Below are positions 42,618 to 51,398 of a stretch of DNA of 64,000 nt, in pieces. A program made the translations under genes and the position numbers. This stretch comes from JACJXF01 sp964349045 (GTDB taxonomy: Bacteria > Bacteroidota > Bacteroidia > Bacteroidales > GCA-2748055). Every line of letters starts with the position of its first letter. The stretch's first letter is position 1. Location of the stretch: NCBI GenBank assembly GCA_964349045.1, contig CAYGFI010000002.1, positions 41,991 to 105,990 on the forward strand, given 5' to 3'. The notes below the pieces were generated by a model, which was given only the letters and a program-made list of their open reading frames with translations, was not told the DNA's origin and did no database searches.

Positions 42618-44405
42618 TTATTGTGTAAGAATAAACTTTCCTGCATATTCAGTTCCGTTTGTGGATGCTTTTAAAATATATGTTCCTGCTCTAATACCAG
42701 ACACATCAATTTTTACGGTCTCTTTCGTAAAGGAATAAATTTGCCCGGTTTGTAATAATTGGCCTGAAATATCATAAATCCCGATCTTGCAACTCCCCTG
42801 AAAAGGATGATTAAAAACTGTTAAACTACTTTCACCCGGAGATAGATAAAAAAATAATTGGTTGATTTTTTCAGGTGATACTACCTGATTGACCATATCC
42901 TTTGTAAGGGCATCAAGCATTTCTCTGTCAAGCTTATTCCCCTGGTAAATTTCATAAATGCAATCGCTTCGATCAGAGTTTAAAATTCCAAAACTGCCAT
43001 TGAAGTTCCATAATGCCCAGCCAACATTATTTTCATGGAAAAACCGGACTAAGTCATTAAGAAATCCAACAGCAACATGATGAGGTGTTTTATTATACAC
43101 TCCAAATTCCTGCATCATTAAGGGAATCCCATATTGCTTTGCAATCGCGAGATTTTTTCGGTAATTCTCAAAGGGCAGTAAATCTTCACCATCAATAGTT
43201 TTAATATTCCCATTCCCATCTATTTTATAAGTGTCTTGCTTTTGACCCCATGTATCATCCGAGAGATTGTAGGAAGTTAAAGAGGTGTTATTTTTCAAAG
43301 ATATTGAATTTATTAACATCCAGTCGCCAGAAACATTCTCAAAACTAAGCCGGGTAACATCTTCAGAAAGTGTAAATGAAAAGTCCTTATTTGAGATGTT
43401 CTGATATCCCCATTCCGTTTTATTAACCTGCGAAAAATCGTTGCCGGTATCGGCTCCGCAAACAAATTTTTTAGACATTACAATTTTGCTGTTTGCTTTA
43501 ACCTGAAGCGTTGATTCAATGGAAACCTGCCGGACATTTATAATAACTTCAGTTCCATTTAAAAAGGTTCCTTCAAAGACAAGAGGGCTTTTAAATTCAG
43601 ATTTCCATGGACCATACAGGTAATTTGAAATCCATAACATTGGCCACTTTGGTACCGGCCATAACTCTGAACCGCTTACCCACTCAGCCTTATAATGAGT
43701 TAACCCAAACGGGTCGTAAGTATGTATGGATTGAGCCACATTTGGTTCATCTTTCAAAGCTGAAAGAATATCTCTCCCGTAATTCAGTCCATCAATAAAA
43801 ATAATTCTATCCGGACTGGTATTATGAATTGTGTCTATCGCCCTTTTCATTATAGGGAGATACAGGTCTTCGGCAACATTACTGGGCTCATTCACAAGAT
43901 TAAAACTTAATGCTGCCGGAGAGACATCTTTGTATCTGTTAGTAAAAAATTCCCAATGAAGAACAAAAGCATCCTGTGCAACTTTATCCGTCCAAAGGTC
44001 AAGTTGCTGATTAACAGGTAATGTAGCGGAATTAACGCAATAGCCCGGAGCACGATGAAGGTTTATGCAGACATGGATATTGTTTTCCTGCCCCCATTTA
44101 ACGGCATTATCTATTTCCACAATTTCAGTTTCCAGAAAAGTGTACCAATCGCCTGCCTTGGTATACGTTCTGTAATCCAAAGGGAGCCTTACAAAATTAA
44201 ACCCCAGGTCATGGATGAGTTTAAATTCATTCTGACTAAATCCGTTATTAGTCCAGGAGACATCAAATTTTCCGAGCAGGTTAAAACCTTTTTGATCTGA
44301 GCAGAATTTTACTAAATCAATAGGCTGATTTTCCTGTGCATTAAGAAATCGATCCTGATGATTCAGTAAAAGTGAAAAAAATATGAAGAATAAATAATAT
44401 CTCAT
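42618..44405 (-). CDS. GH5 endoglucanase-like enzyme with internal domain and T9SS tail
   Basis: 595 residues: signal peptide ending NAQ, then a (beta/alpha)8 barrel. DLGFNFVRLPLDYRTY, the acid/base motif SFNLVNEPSNV (Glu about 172), SIHTYDPF and the nucleophile LMMQEFGVYNK (Glu about 432) are all GH5 hallmarks. About 150 residues (roughly 245-395) of beta-rich sequence (EVIINVRQVSIESTLQVK, FENVSGDWMLINSISLK) interrupt the barrel between the two catalytic Glu. The last 80 residues are a T9SS sorting domain (LTVFNHPFQGSCKIGIYDISG). Retaining GH5 enzymes cut beta-glucans, mannans or xyloglucan. It lies directly upstream of the GH74-like gene and is probably cotranscribed. Confidence 0.88.
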   Translation of the reverse strand: MRYYLFFIFFSLLLNHQDRFLNAQENQPIDLVKFCSDQKGFNLLGKFDVSWTNNGFSQNEFKLIHDLGFNFVRLPLDYRTYTKAGDWYTFLETEIVEIDNAVKWGQENNIHVCINLHRAPGYCVNSATLPVNQQLDLWTDKVAQDAFVLHWEFFTNRYKDVSPAALSFNLVNEPSNVAEDLYLPIMKRAIDTIHNTSPDRIIFIDGLNYGRDILSALKDEPNVAQSIHTYDPFGLTHYKAEWVSGSELWPVPKWPMLWISNYLYGPWKSEFKSPLVFEGTFLNGTEVIINVRQVSIESTLQVKANSKIVMSKKFVCGADTGNDFSQVNKTEWGYQNISNKDFSFTLSEDVTRLSFENVSGDWMLINSISLKNNTSLTSYNLSDDTWGQKQDTYKIDGNGNIKTIDGEDLLPFENYRKNLAIAKQYGIPLMMQEFGVYNKTPHHVAVGFLNDLVRFFHENNVGWALWNFNGSFGILNSDRSDCIYEIYQGNKLDREMLDALTKDMVNQVVSPEKINQLFFYLSPGESSLTVFNHPFQGSCKIGIYDISGQLLQTGQIYSFTKETVKIDVSGIRAGTYILKASTNGTEYAGKFILTQ

Positions 44406-44501
44406 GTTTATGAGTTTTTAATTGGGATAATATTGTTGCAATTTAGGGGAAAAATATCATTTAAACTTTTTTAAAAAATCTCTACAAGCTTAACCTGTAT
44501 T

Positions 44502-44996
44502 TTATTCCATTACGGACACCTCAAAAAGCTCGCCTGAGTAAACCTCCTTAAGAAATATCTCAAATCCAATGTTACTTAAGTCTTTTCCGGTCAGGATGCA
44601 TATTTCCTTATCATTCAAAGTTTTAACCCTGTATTTTTTTAAAGGGTCCAGATACTTTATCGTTACAGTTCGGCTGACCTCAGTGGAGCCGTGACGGAAT
44701 ACAGCAATAATACCCCCGTTTTTCAGATCCGTATTGATTCGTTGAAAACCATCCCAAAAGCCTTCCATTGGCTCCCCAAACCCTGGCAAATCCTATCTAT
44801 AGCTCATAATGCTGTATTTTTTCTCCATCATTTGAAGCCAATCGGCATAAGCCCGGTATTTTTTCAGGTCTGATTCTGATAGATTTCTGGGATCACCAAG
44901 CATAATGGGTAAAGCCCCTGCAATTGATTTTATGTGCATCTCCCAGGCAGTATCCTGCATCTTCAACCAAACATAATGATTCGTTATAAAAAACAT
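44502..44996 (-). pseudogene. Remnant of a large glycoside hydrolase, interrupted by in-frame TAG
   Basis: Two pieces of one frame: 44996-44796 and, after a TAG at 44795-44793, 44792-44502. Around the stop the frame reads SIMSYR, stop, DLPGFGEPMEGFWDGFQRI, so a single C-to-T change from CAG would explain it. The first part (IAGALPIMLGDPRNL, KYRAYADWLQMMEKKYS) and the second (RINTDLKNGGIIAVFRHGS, VTIKYLDPLKKYRVKTLND) look like the end of a TIM barrel followed by a beta-sandwich of an alpha-galactosidase-like glycosidase. Everything upstream is missing: a stop precedes 44996 and the divergent SGNH gene begins at 45030. The family is uncertain; the decay is clear. Confidence 0.6.
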
Positions 44997-45029
44997 TTGC
45001 TATTTTCGCTTAAATCAAATCGTAATATA

Positions 45030-45662
45030 ATGAAAAAAACAATAATCCTCTTTGTTGCAATCCTTCTTATTTCTTCATGTTCGGAGGAAAAAAATGTAAA
45101 AATTGCCTGTATCGGTGACAGTATCACTGAAGGCGCCGGTATAACCTGGCAAAGTAAAAAAAGTTACCCTGTGCAACTTGATAGCATTTTAGGACCGGGA
45201 TACAGTGTTCTGAATGCCGGGAGAAGCGGTGCTACTCTTTTGAAAGAGTCAAACCTGCCATATTGGATCTGCAATGAGTTTTATAACGTTTTTGCGTTTG
45301 AACCCGATATTGTTATAATAAAACTGGGAACGAACGATTCAAAGCCTTTTAACTGGAATGAGGAGAATTACCTGAAGGATCTGCAATCTATGGTTGATAC
45401 TCTGAATTCCATACCTAGCCGGCCCCAAATATACCTTTGTTTTCCAGCTCCAGCGTTTAATAATGCCTGGGGAATCAGTGATTCTGTGATACGTAAGGGA
45501 GTAATACCTTCCATTGAAAAAATTGCAAAAGCGAATAATCTCAAAGTCATTGATTTATACCAGCCCCTGATCGGTCATGTAGAATTTTTTCCGGACAGTA
45601 TTCATCCTAATGAAGTGGGAGCAAAGGTAATGGCAGAGGTAATTGCCAGGGAAATAAAATAG
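45030..45662 (+). CDS. SGNH/GDSL-family esterase, lipoprotein
   Basis: About 210 residues from the Met at 45030, which begins a lipoprotein signal (LFVAILLISSCSEE). The four SGNH blocks are present: IACIGDSITEGAGI (nucleophile Ser), AGRSGATLL (Gly), IKLGTNDSKPFN (Asn) and DSIHPNEVGAKVMAE (Asp and His). Family members deacylate sugars or lipids. Placed within a glycosidase cluster, removal of acetyl groups from a hemicellulose such as xyloglucan or xylan is a reasonable inference. It is the only plus-strand gene in the island and is flanked by a decayed glycosidase on one side and the convergent GH3 gene on the other. Confidence 0.88.
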   Translation: MKKTIILFVAILLISSCSEEKNVKIACIGDSITEGAGITWQSKKSYPVQLDSILGPGYSVLNAGRSGATLLKESNLPYWICNEFYNVFAFEPDIVIIKLGTNDSKPFNWNEENYLKDLQSMVDTLNSIPSRPQIYLCFPAPAFNNAWGISDSVIRKGVIPSIEKIAKANNLKVIDLYQPLIGHVEFFPDSIHPNEVGAKVMAEVIAREIK

Positions 45663-45663
45663 A

Positions 45664-45685
45664 CACAGATTATTCAATATCTGTG
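45664..45685. terminator. Hairpin between convergent SGNH and GH3 genes
   Basis: CACAGAT (45664-45670) and ATCTGTG (45679-45685) pair perfectly around an 8-nt loop, starting two bases after the SGNH stop. It is short and lacks a strong T tract, so a bidirectional terminator role is only probable. Confidence 0.4.
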
Positions 45686-45728
45686 AATCTGTGGCTTCTT
45701 CATAACTTAGGTTTTACAAAATAAATAC

Positions 45729-48341
45729 CTACTTAATTTCTAAAACACTCCCGGTTATTTCAATAGATTTAACCTGGGAGTTTTCCCCCGGAACCACCCC
45801 GTCAACCGCAATATCAAAAACTCCCGGCTCCACAACCTGCAGCGCATCAGCATTGGTAACCGAGAAATCCTCAGGTTTCAAAGTAAATGTGACTGTTTTC
45901 TTTTCTCCCTGCTTCAGGTAAACTCTTTTAAATCCTTTCAATGAAGTTATGGGAACAATGGAGGTGGCTGATTTATTCGAGACATAGACCTGTACAACCT
46001 CTTCGCCGTCTTTTTTTCCAGTGTTCTTTACATCAACGCTTACCTCAACCGGTGACTGTGTATCGGAAGTTTTATCTACAACCAGATTGCTGTATTCAAA
46101 AGTGGTATAGCTCAATCCATATCCGAAAGGATATAGCGGAGTGCCTTGGAAATAGCGGTAAGTACGGTCCTGCATATCATAATTGGAAAAAGCAGGAATA
46201 TCTTTTTCTGATTTGTAAAAGGTTACCGGGAGCCGGCCGGAAGGATTGAAATCGCCAAAAAGCAGCCGGGTTAATGCCGTACCGGTTGTTTCTCCCGGGT
46301 AGAATGCCTGAACGATTGCCGGTAGATTTTCATCTTCCCAGTTAAGGGCAATGGCGCTTCCGCTGAAATTGACATAGACAATGGGTTTGCCGGTTTTATA
46401 AAGTTCTCTGAGCAGATCTTCCTGAATTTTTGGAAGATTGATGTGAGTGCGGTCTCCATGTGAGAAACCGTCAATAACCAGCGGCATTTCTTCACCTTCC
46501 AGGTTCGCGGAAATTCCTCCGCAGAAAATTACAACGTCTGCTTTTGCAGCGGCATTCAGAGCTTCTTTTTGAAAATCCCGTGAAACATCTATCCAGCTTA
46601 GACTTGCAGATGATTCAATACTGTTTACATAAGGATTAGATGAAACGCGTAGTTCTGCTGCCAAATCATATTTTTTACCTTTTTCAAGGGATATTCCCCC
46701 AGGATTAACTGGTTTGCCATTGATGATCAATCTGACATTTCCTCCAAACTGGTACATACCGGTTTTCTGAGGAATAAGAACTCCTGTCCAACGTACCGAG
46801 AATTCCTCTTCAACAAGATTATTAATGGGTGACCGAAGCCAGTAAAAATCTATTTTCGGATCAATCCTTACAATTTTTGGCTGCCCGTCGAATTTAGTAT
46901 TTGTAAAATATTCGGCTTTAAGTCCTTTAACCAGTTTTCCGTTTTCATTATGGAAAAAGTTTTCGGGGGAGATAATTTCAAGATCTGTATTTACTTCGGG
47001 AACAATCGGACACCCGGGAGTGTAAAGCACATTCTTGGTTCCAAGCTTGTCAATCAATGCTTTCAATGGGGTTATTGGCCGGATAGGTTCCCCGTTATAA
47101 TTGCCAATCAGGATGGCGAAATTATTGGCATTGGGCCCGATAAGTGCAACTTTCTTTACATTTTTCAGGGGAAGGATGCCGTCGTTTTTCAGAAGCACAA
47201 GGGATTTTTCCGCTGCTTCAAGCGATAATTTGAGATTCGCCTCTGATCCGACCACTGAGTACGGAATTTTTGTAAAGGGAACCATTTCTTCCGGATCGAA
47301 CATGCCGAGCATGAACCTTGCTTTATATAATCTTTTTACAGAAATGTTGATATCACTTTCGTTAATGATTCCAGCATTGATTGCTGAATCAAGGTTATCA
47401 ACCAGAAATTTACGGTTCTGTTCGCAGTTAAGATCGGTACCTGACGATAAGGACCAACCCCATGCCTGGGATGAAGTTTCAACAACATGATGTGCATTTT
47501 TCTCATAAAAATCAGAGATTGCTCCACAATCTGAAACTACATAGCCATTAAATCCATATCGTTCACGCAGGATTTTCGCGAGCAAAATATCATTACCGCA
47601 ACATGGTTTGTCGCGGAAGCGGTTATACGCGCACATTACCGACTGAACATGAGCTTCCCGGATCGTCATTCTGAATGCGGGAAGATATGTATCATACAGA
47701 TCACGGTCATGTACGAAAATATTATCCACATGACGGGAAAATTCAGGTCCGCTGTGCACCGCGTAATGTTTGGAGGTCGCAATGGTTTTCAGATATTTTG
47801 GGTCGTTTCCCTGTAAGCCATTAATAAAATTAACCGCCATGGTACCTGTCAGGTATGGATCCTCCCCGTATGTTTCCTGTCCGCGGCCCCATCTCGGATC
47901 CCTGAAAATATTGATGTTAGGGGTCCAGAAAGTCAGACCGGTATATATGCTGCGCACGCCGTTATCTGCAAAATACTTATGCTTTGCCCTTGCCTCATCG
48001 CTTACTGCATTTCCTACACGCAACATCAGGTCCTGATCAAAGGTTGCTGCTAAGCCGATTGCCTGGGGGAATACAGTTGCTTTACCTGCTCTGGCAACAC
48101 CGTGCAGGCATTCGTTCCACCAGTTATAGGCTGGAACTCCGAGCCGATCAATAGCTTCAGCCTGATTAAAGAGTTGCGCCACCTTTTCCTGAATAGTCAT
48201 TCGTGAAACCAGGTCATTAACCCTTTCATCAATTGATACCTGCGGGTTCTGGTAAGGCAGAACTGCTGAAGTCTGACTATATCCACTTCCGGTAAATAAC
48301 AGGAGGATAAGCGGTGTAACCAATAGAAATTTACAATTCAT
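45729..48341 (-). CDS. GH3 beta-glucosidase/xylosidase with PA14 insert
   Basis: 870 residues: signal peptide (1-22, GYSQ); GH3 N-terminal barrel with NWWNECLHGVARAG, ATSKHYAVHSGPE and GFNGYVVSDCGAISDFY (nucleophile Asp about 271); the second alpha/beta domain (VALIGPNANNFAILIGNYNG); a PA14 domain inserted in it (about 478-600, GLKAEYFTNTKFDGQP); and an FN3-like end (VSVDVKNTGKKDGEEVVQVYV). Retaining GH3 enzymes remove terminal beta-glucose, xylose or similar residues. Insertion of PA14 in this position is common in Bacteroidetes GH3s and shapes the active-site entrance. Probably periplasmic. The NWWNECLHG motif favours the xylosidase/glucosidase group. Confidence 0.94.
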   Translation of the reverse strand: MNCKFLLVTPLILLLFTGSGYSQTSAVLPYQNPQVSIDERVNDLVSRMTIQEKVAQLFNQAEAIDRLGVPAYNWWNECLHGVARAGKATVFPQAIGLAATFDQDLMLRVGNAVSDEARAKHKYFADNGVRSIYTGLTFWTPNINIFRDPRWGRGQETYGEDPYLTGTMAVNFINGLQGNDPKYLKTIATSKHYAVHSGPEFSRHVDNIFVHDRDLYDTYLPAFRMTIREAHVQSVMCAYNRFRDKPCCGNDILLAKILRERYGFNGYVVSDCGAISDFYEKNAHHVVETSSQAWGWSLSSGTDLNCEQNRKFLVDNLDSAINAGIINESDINISVKRLYKARFMLGMFDPEEMVPFTKIPYSVVGSEANLKLSLEAAEKSLVLLKNDGILPLKNVKKVALIGPNANNFAILIGNYNGEPIRPITPLKALIDKLGTKNVLYTPGCPIVPEVNTDLEIISPENFFHNENGKLVKGLKAEYFTNTKFDGQPKIVRIDPKIDFYWLRSPINNLVEEEFSVRWTGVLIPQKTGMYQFGGNVRLIINGKPVNPGGISLEKGKKYDLAAELRVSSNPYVNSIESSASLSWIDVSRDFQKEALNAAAKADVVIFCGGISANLEGEEMPLVIDGFSHGDRTHINLPKIQEDLLRELYKTGKPIVYVNFSGSAIALNWEDENLPAIVQAFYPGETTGTALTRLLFGDFNPSGRLPVTFYKSEKDIPAFSNYDMQDRTYRYFQGTPLYPFGYGLSYTTFEYSNLVVDKTSDTQSPVEVSVDVKNTGKKDGEEVVQVYVSNKSATSIVPITSLKGFKRVYLKQGEKKTVTFTLKPEDFSVTNADALQVVEPGVFDIAVDGVVPGENSQVKSIEITGSVLEIK

Positions 48342-48373
48342 ATTAATGTAATTTGAGTTTGAATTAAAGTCCG

Positions 48374-48404
48374 CAATATATTAAAAACTACAACAAATTT
48401 CAAA
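48374..48404 (-). promoter_or_regulatory. Possible promoter of the GH3 gene
   Basis: Minus-strand TTTG (48404-48401), 20-nt spacer, TATATTG (48380-48374). The downstream box is one T shorter than consensus. It lies 33 bases before the ATG. Confidence 0.35.
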
Positions 48405-48548
48405 GACTCAGTTGCGGCCTCCGAAATTGTGGAGAGATGAATATGATGGAGGATTTCAACTCATCAACAGAGGCAATTATTCTGAATGGTTATTGGAAGG
48501 GATGGTATAGCCCTTAGCAATATAGGGGAAGGCAAGGGTCTGGGGAGG

Positions 48549-49670
48549 TTAAACCTTCAGAAATATCTTCCTATTATAAAAAAAGTAAAGTATAATCCAT
48601 CCCACGGCAACATAACCAATTGCTGCAATAAGGTGCGACCAGTGCTCAGAAAACAGACCTGCAAATCCCCCGAAAAGAAATTTTGAGGTATGTCCCAGAT
48701 TAAAAAGAGCCTGACCCAGGTATATTGTTATGGAATTCATCCCTATAACGGTAAAGAAGAACGGCCATCTGTTGAATTTCCACACATCAATGACAAGGTA
48801 AAAAACAGCAAAAAGAACCAGGCTTATCCCTCCAGCGAAGCATGTAAATGAACTCGTCCAGAGGTTTTTGTTTATAGGGAATGTTAAGCCCCACACTTTG
48901 CCGATTACTATCAGCCCCACTCCACCTAAAATCATATAAAGGACTTTTCTTGAAAGCTTGTTTTTCAGATAATCGGATCTGACAAACTGCCCGGTCAGCA
49001 TACCAAGCAGGGCTGTGGCAATTGCCGGGATGGTACTTAGAAGACCTTCGGGATCGTGGACTTTCAGGTATAAGGTTCCGGGCATGAATAGCCTGTCGAT
49101 AAAGCCGGTCAGGCTGCCTTCCATTGAATATGGATCGGTTGAACCCAGGTCATGCGCAGGAAAGAGCATCAACAGGAACCAGTAAACCAACAGGATCCCT
49201 GAAACCCAGACCATTCTGAACCGGGTTCCTGAATTGATAAAAATAAGTGCAGCAAACATCCAGGCAAGCCCTATGTGTCCTAATACACTGCCATAGCGCA
49301 TGTTGGCAAAATCAAACCGGATGGCATTGTTATATATTATTCCCAGGATAACAAGAGTTAATCCCCTTTTAAAAATATGCCAGTACAGTGCTTTGCGTTT
49401 ATCGGGTCCGTTGTAATTCTTTGCATAGGAAAAGGGAAAAGAAATCCCGGCAATAAAAAGGAAAAGCGGAAAAATCATATCAAAGAATACGAAACCGTGC
49501 CATGGAACATGATCCATTTGCGTTGCCCACCATTCCAGTACCGGCCATCCGGTTAGAGCTGCAAGTGCGATAAAAATTTCAGCTCCGCCCATGATCCAGA
49601 ACATATCGAATCCGCGGAGTGCATCAAGCGACTGAAGACGCTTAGATTCTTTTACTTCGGGTGTTTTCAT
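48549..49670 (-). CDS. DUF5009/HGSNAT-like membrane acyltransferase
   Basis: 373 residues, almost entirely membrane helices (about ten). It begins KRLQSLDALRGFDMFWIMGG and continues with WHGFVFFDMIFPLFLFIAGISFPFS, the hallmark opening of the DUF5009 family (NagX), which is related to heparan-alpha-glucosaminide N-acetyltransferase. A conserved His-containing loop (VPWHGF) fits the catalytic region proposed for HGSNAT, which passes acetyl from cytosolic acetyl-CoA to glucosamine across a membrane. Its ATG follows the GH20 stop with no gap, so the two are translationally coupled and probably act on the same amino sugars. Transport versus acetyl transfer is unresolved. Confidence 0.85.
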   Translation of the reverse strand: MKTPEVKESKRLQSLDALRGFDMFWIMGGAEIFIALAALTGWPVLEWWATQMDHVPWHGFVFFDMIFPLFLFIAGISFPFSYAKNYNGPDKRKALYWHIFKRGLTLVILGIIYNNAIRFDFANMRYGSVLGHIGLAWMFAALIFINSGTRFRMVWVSGILLVYWFLLMLFPAHDLGSTDPYSMEGSLTGFIDRLFMPGTLYLKVHDPEGLLSTIPAIATALLGMLTGQFVRSDYLKNKLSRKVLYMILGGVGLIVIGKVWGLTFPINKNLWTSSFTCFAGGISLVLFAVFYLVIDVWKFNRWPFFFTVIGMNSITIYLGQALFNLGHTSKFLFGGFAGLFSEHWSHLIAAIGYVAVGWIILYFFYNRKIFLKV

Positions 49671-51296
49671 TTAGTAAATATTTTTTGAATAATTAATCCC
49701 GGCATTATCGAACCGTGCAAATTGCTTATCCAGGCGTCTTACAAAATCTTCATAGTTTTTGTTTTCTGGCTTTGACCAGAGTACTTCAGCCATTGCATCG
49801 AGACGTGGGAACATCATGTAAAAAGAATGTTCCGGTGTAGGAATGTATTCTGTCCAGAGGTTTGCCTGTCCTCCCAGTATATGTTTTGCTTCATCAGCGG
49901 TAAGGCTGTCAGGAACAGGGATGAACTGGTACACCTTGCTTAAGGGAAGAAATCCACCAATGGCCAGTGGCTCAGATTCCTGTGGCCCCTGGTAATAATC
50001 GAAATAACAAAACTGTGTGGGACTCATTACCACATCATGTCCGGATCTTGCTGCTTCTATCCCCCCTTCAAAACCTCTCCATGACATTACAGTTGCGCGG
50101 GGAGCAAGTCCACCTTCAAGAATTTCATCCCACCCTAAAAGATTTTTATCCTTAGATGCCAGAAACTTCTCAATCCTTTTAATAAAATAACTCTGCAATT
50201 CCAGTTCATCTTTCAGTCTTTCGGTTTTAATCCTGGACTGGCATTTCGGGCATTTTTCCCAATTTGTTTTTGTTGCCTCATCTCCCCCGATATGAATATA
50301 CTTTGAAGGGAAAAGATCAGCCACTTCAGTAAGGACATTTTCCAGGAATGTGAAGACCTCTTCATTCCCGGCGCAATAAATTTCCGTAACCGGCCATACA
50401 CCACCTGATAATACAGTCATCTTTTTCCCTGAGCAGGATAATTGCGGATAAGCAGCAAATACGCAGGAAACATGGGCTGGCATCTCAATTTCTGGAACAA
50501 CTTCAATGTTTAGTTTTGCAGCATATTCAACCACCTCACGGATTTCATCCTGAGTATAAAATCCTCCGTAAGTTGCTTCTTCCCCGGGTTTCTGTGCAGG
50601 ACGTTCATTCCAATGCAAATCCTCATGATCAACCCTCCATGCTGAGGTTGTGGTAAGTTCAGGATACTTTTTAATTTCGATTCTCCAACCCTGGTCATCA
50701 ACAAGGTGCCAGTGAAAATGATTCATCTTTCGTGCCGAAAGCTGATCGAGAACATTCTTAACATGAGAAACCGGAAAGAAATGCCGTACACAATCGAGCA
50801 TCATTCCCCTCCAGGGAAACTGAGGCTGATCGGATATTTCAACTGCAGGTACACTCCATGAAATGTCACTTTTCACTGAGGGACTTTCAATTTCCGGGGG
50901 AAACAACTGTCGTAAAGTCTGTACCCCGTAAAAAAGTCCTTCTTTTGCAGATGCTTTTATTACAACACTTTTTGAAGTGGATTTCAAAGTGTATCCCTCT
51001 TTATTATCCAGGCCCGGCAGGCTCTCCTGGATGGAAAGGACAATTGCATTTTTCTTATGTTCGGTAACAACCGGAATTTCAATACCGGTAGCATTTTTCA
51101 GAAAACCCTGCAGGTAAGTGGCTACTGGAACGGCATCTCCCTCTGCTACAATTACAGTTTTGGCCGAGAGTATAAAAGTTCCTTTTCCATAGGTGATTGA
51201 ATCCGGAACAGGAATTACTGAAATCTCTTTGGTCATCTCAGGCTTTGTGCAGGAAATAACCATCATAAAGCATAAAATTGTAGTTAATGTTTTCAT
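49671..51296 (-). CDS. GH20 beta-N-acetylhexosaminidase, lipoprotein
   Basis: About 541 residues from the Met at 51296. The frame upstream of this Met is translated palindromic repeat and is not credible. A lipoprotein signal (LCFMMVISCTKPE) is followed by the GH20b beta domain (SITYGKGTFILSAKTVIV, YGVQTLRQLFPPE) and a TIM barrel. The barrel has RGMMLDCVRHFFPV, FHWHLVDDQGWRIEIK, VVPEIEMPAHVSC and the catalytic pair in YIHIGGDEATKTNW (Asp-Glu at about 338-340). Substrate-assisted GH20 enzymes release terminal GlcNAc or GalNAc. It is coupled to the DUF5009 gene and follows GH2 by 102 bases. Active-site residues are complete. Confidence 0.95.
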   Translation of the reverse strand: MKTLTTILCFMMVISCTKPEMTKEISVIPVPDSITYGKGTFILSAKTVIVAEGDAVPVATYLQGFLKNATGIEIPVVTEHKKNAIVLSIQESLPGLDNKEGYTLKSTSKSVVIKASAKEGLFYGVQTLRQLFPPEIESPSVKSDISWSVPAVEISDQPQFPWRGMMLDCVRHFFPVSHVKNVLDQLSARKMNHFHWHLVDDQGWRIEIKKYPELTTTSAWRVDHEDLHWNERPAQKPGEEATYGGFYTQDEIREVVEYAAKLNIEVVPEIEMPAHVSCVFAAYPQLSCSGKKMTVLSGGVWPVTEIYCAGNEEVFTFLENVLTEVADLFPSKYIHIGGDEATKTNWEKCPKCQSRIKTERLKDELELQSYFIKRIEKFLASKDKNLLGWDEILEGGLAPRATVMSWRGFEGGIEAARSGHDVVMSPTQFCYFDYYQGPQESEPLAIGGFLPLSKVYQFIPVPDSLTADEAKHILGGQANLWTEYIPTPEHSFYMMFPRLDAMAEVLWSKPENKNYEDFVRRLDKQFARFDNAGINYSKNIY

Positions 51297-51336
51297 GTTT
51301 AAAGTTTTTAATTTTACCTCTGTGCCCTTCTGTGCC

Positions 51337-51373
51337 TTCTCTGTGTGATTAATTTTTCTTTTCACACAGAGAA
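51337..51373. repeat. 12-bp inverted repeat in the GH2-GH20 gap
   Basis: TTCTCTGTGTGA (51337-51348) and TCACACAGAGAA (51362-51373) pair perfectly around 13 bases. Flanking CTCTGTGCC-like repeats (51318-51336) extend the element. It resembles the ACACAGAGA dispersed repeats of Bacteroidetes genomes and could attenuate transcription between the two genes. Confidence 0.65.
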
Positions 51374-51398
51374 AGTTAAGAGTTACACAAAGTTGGGT

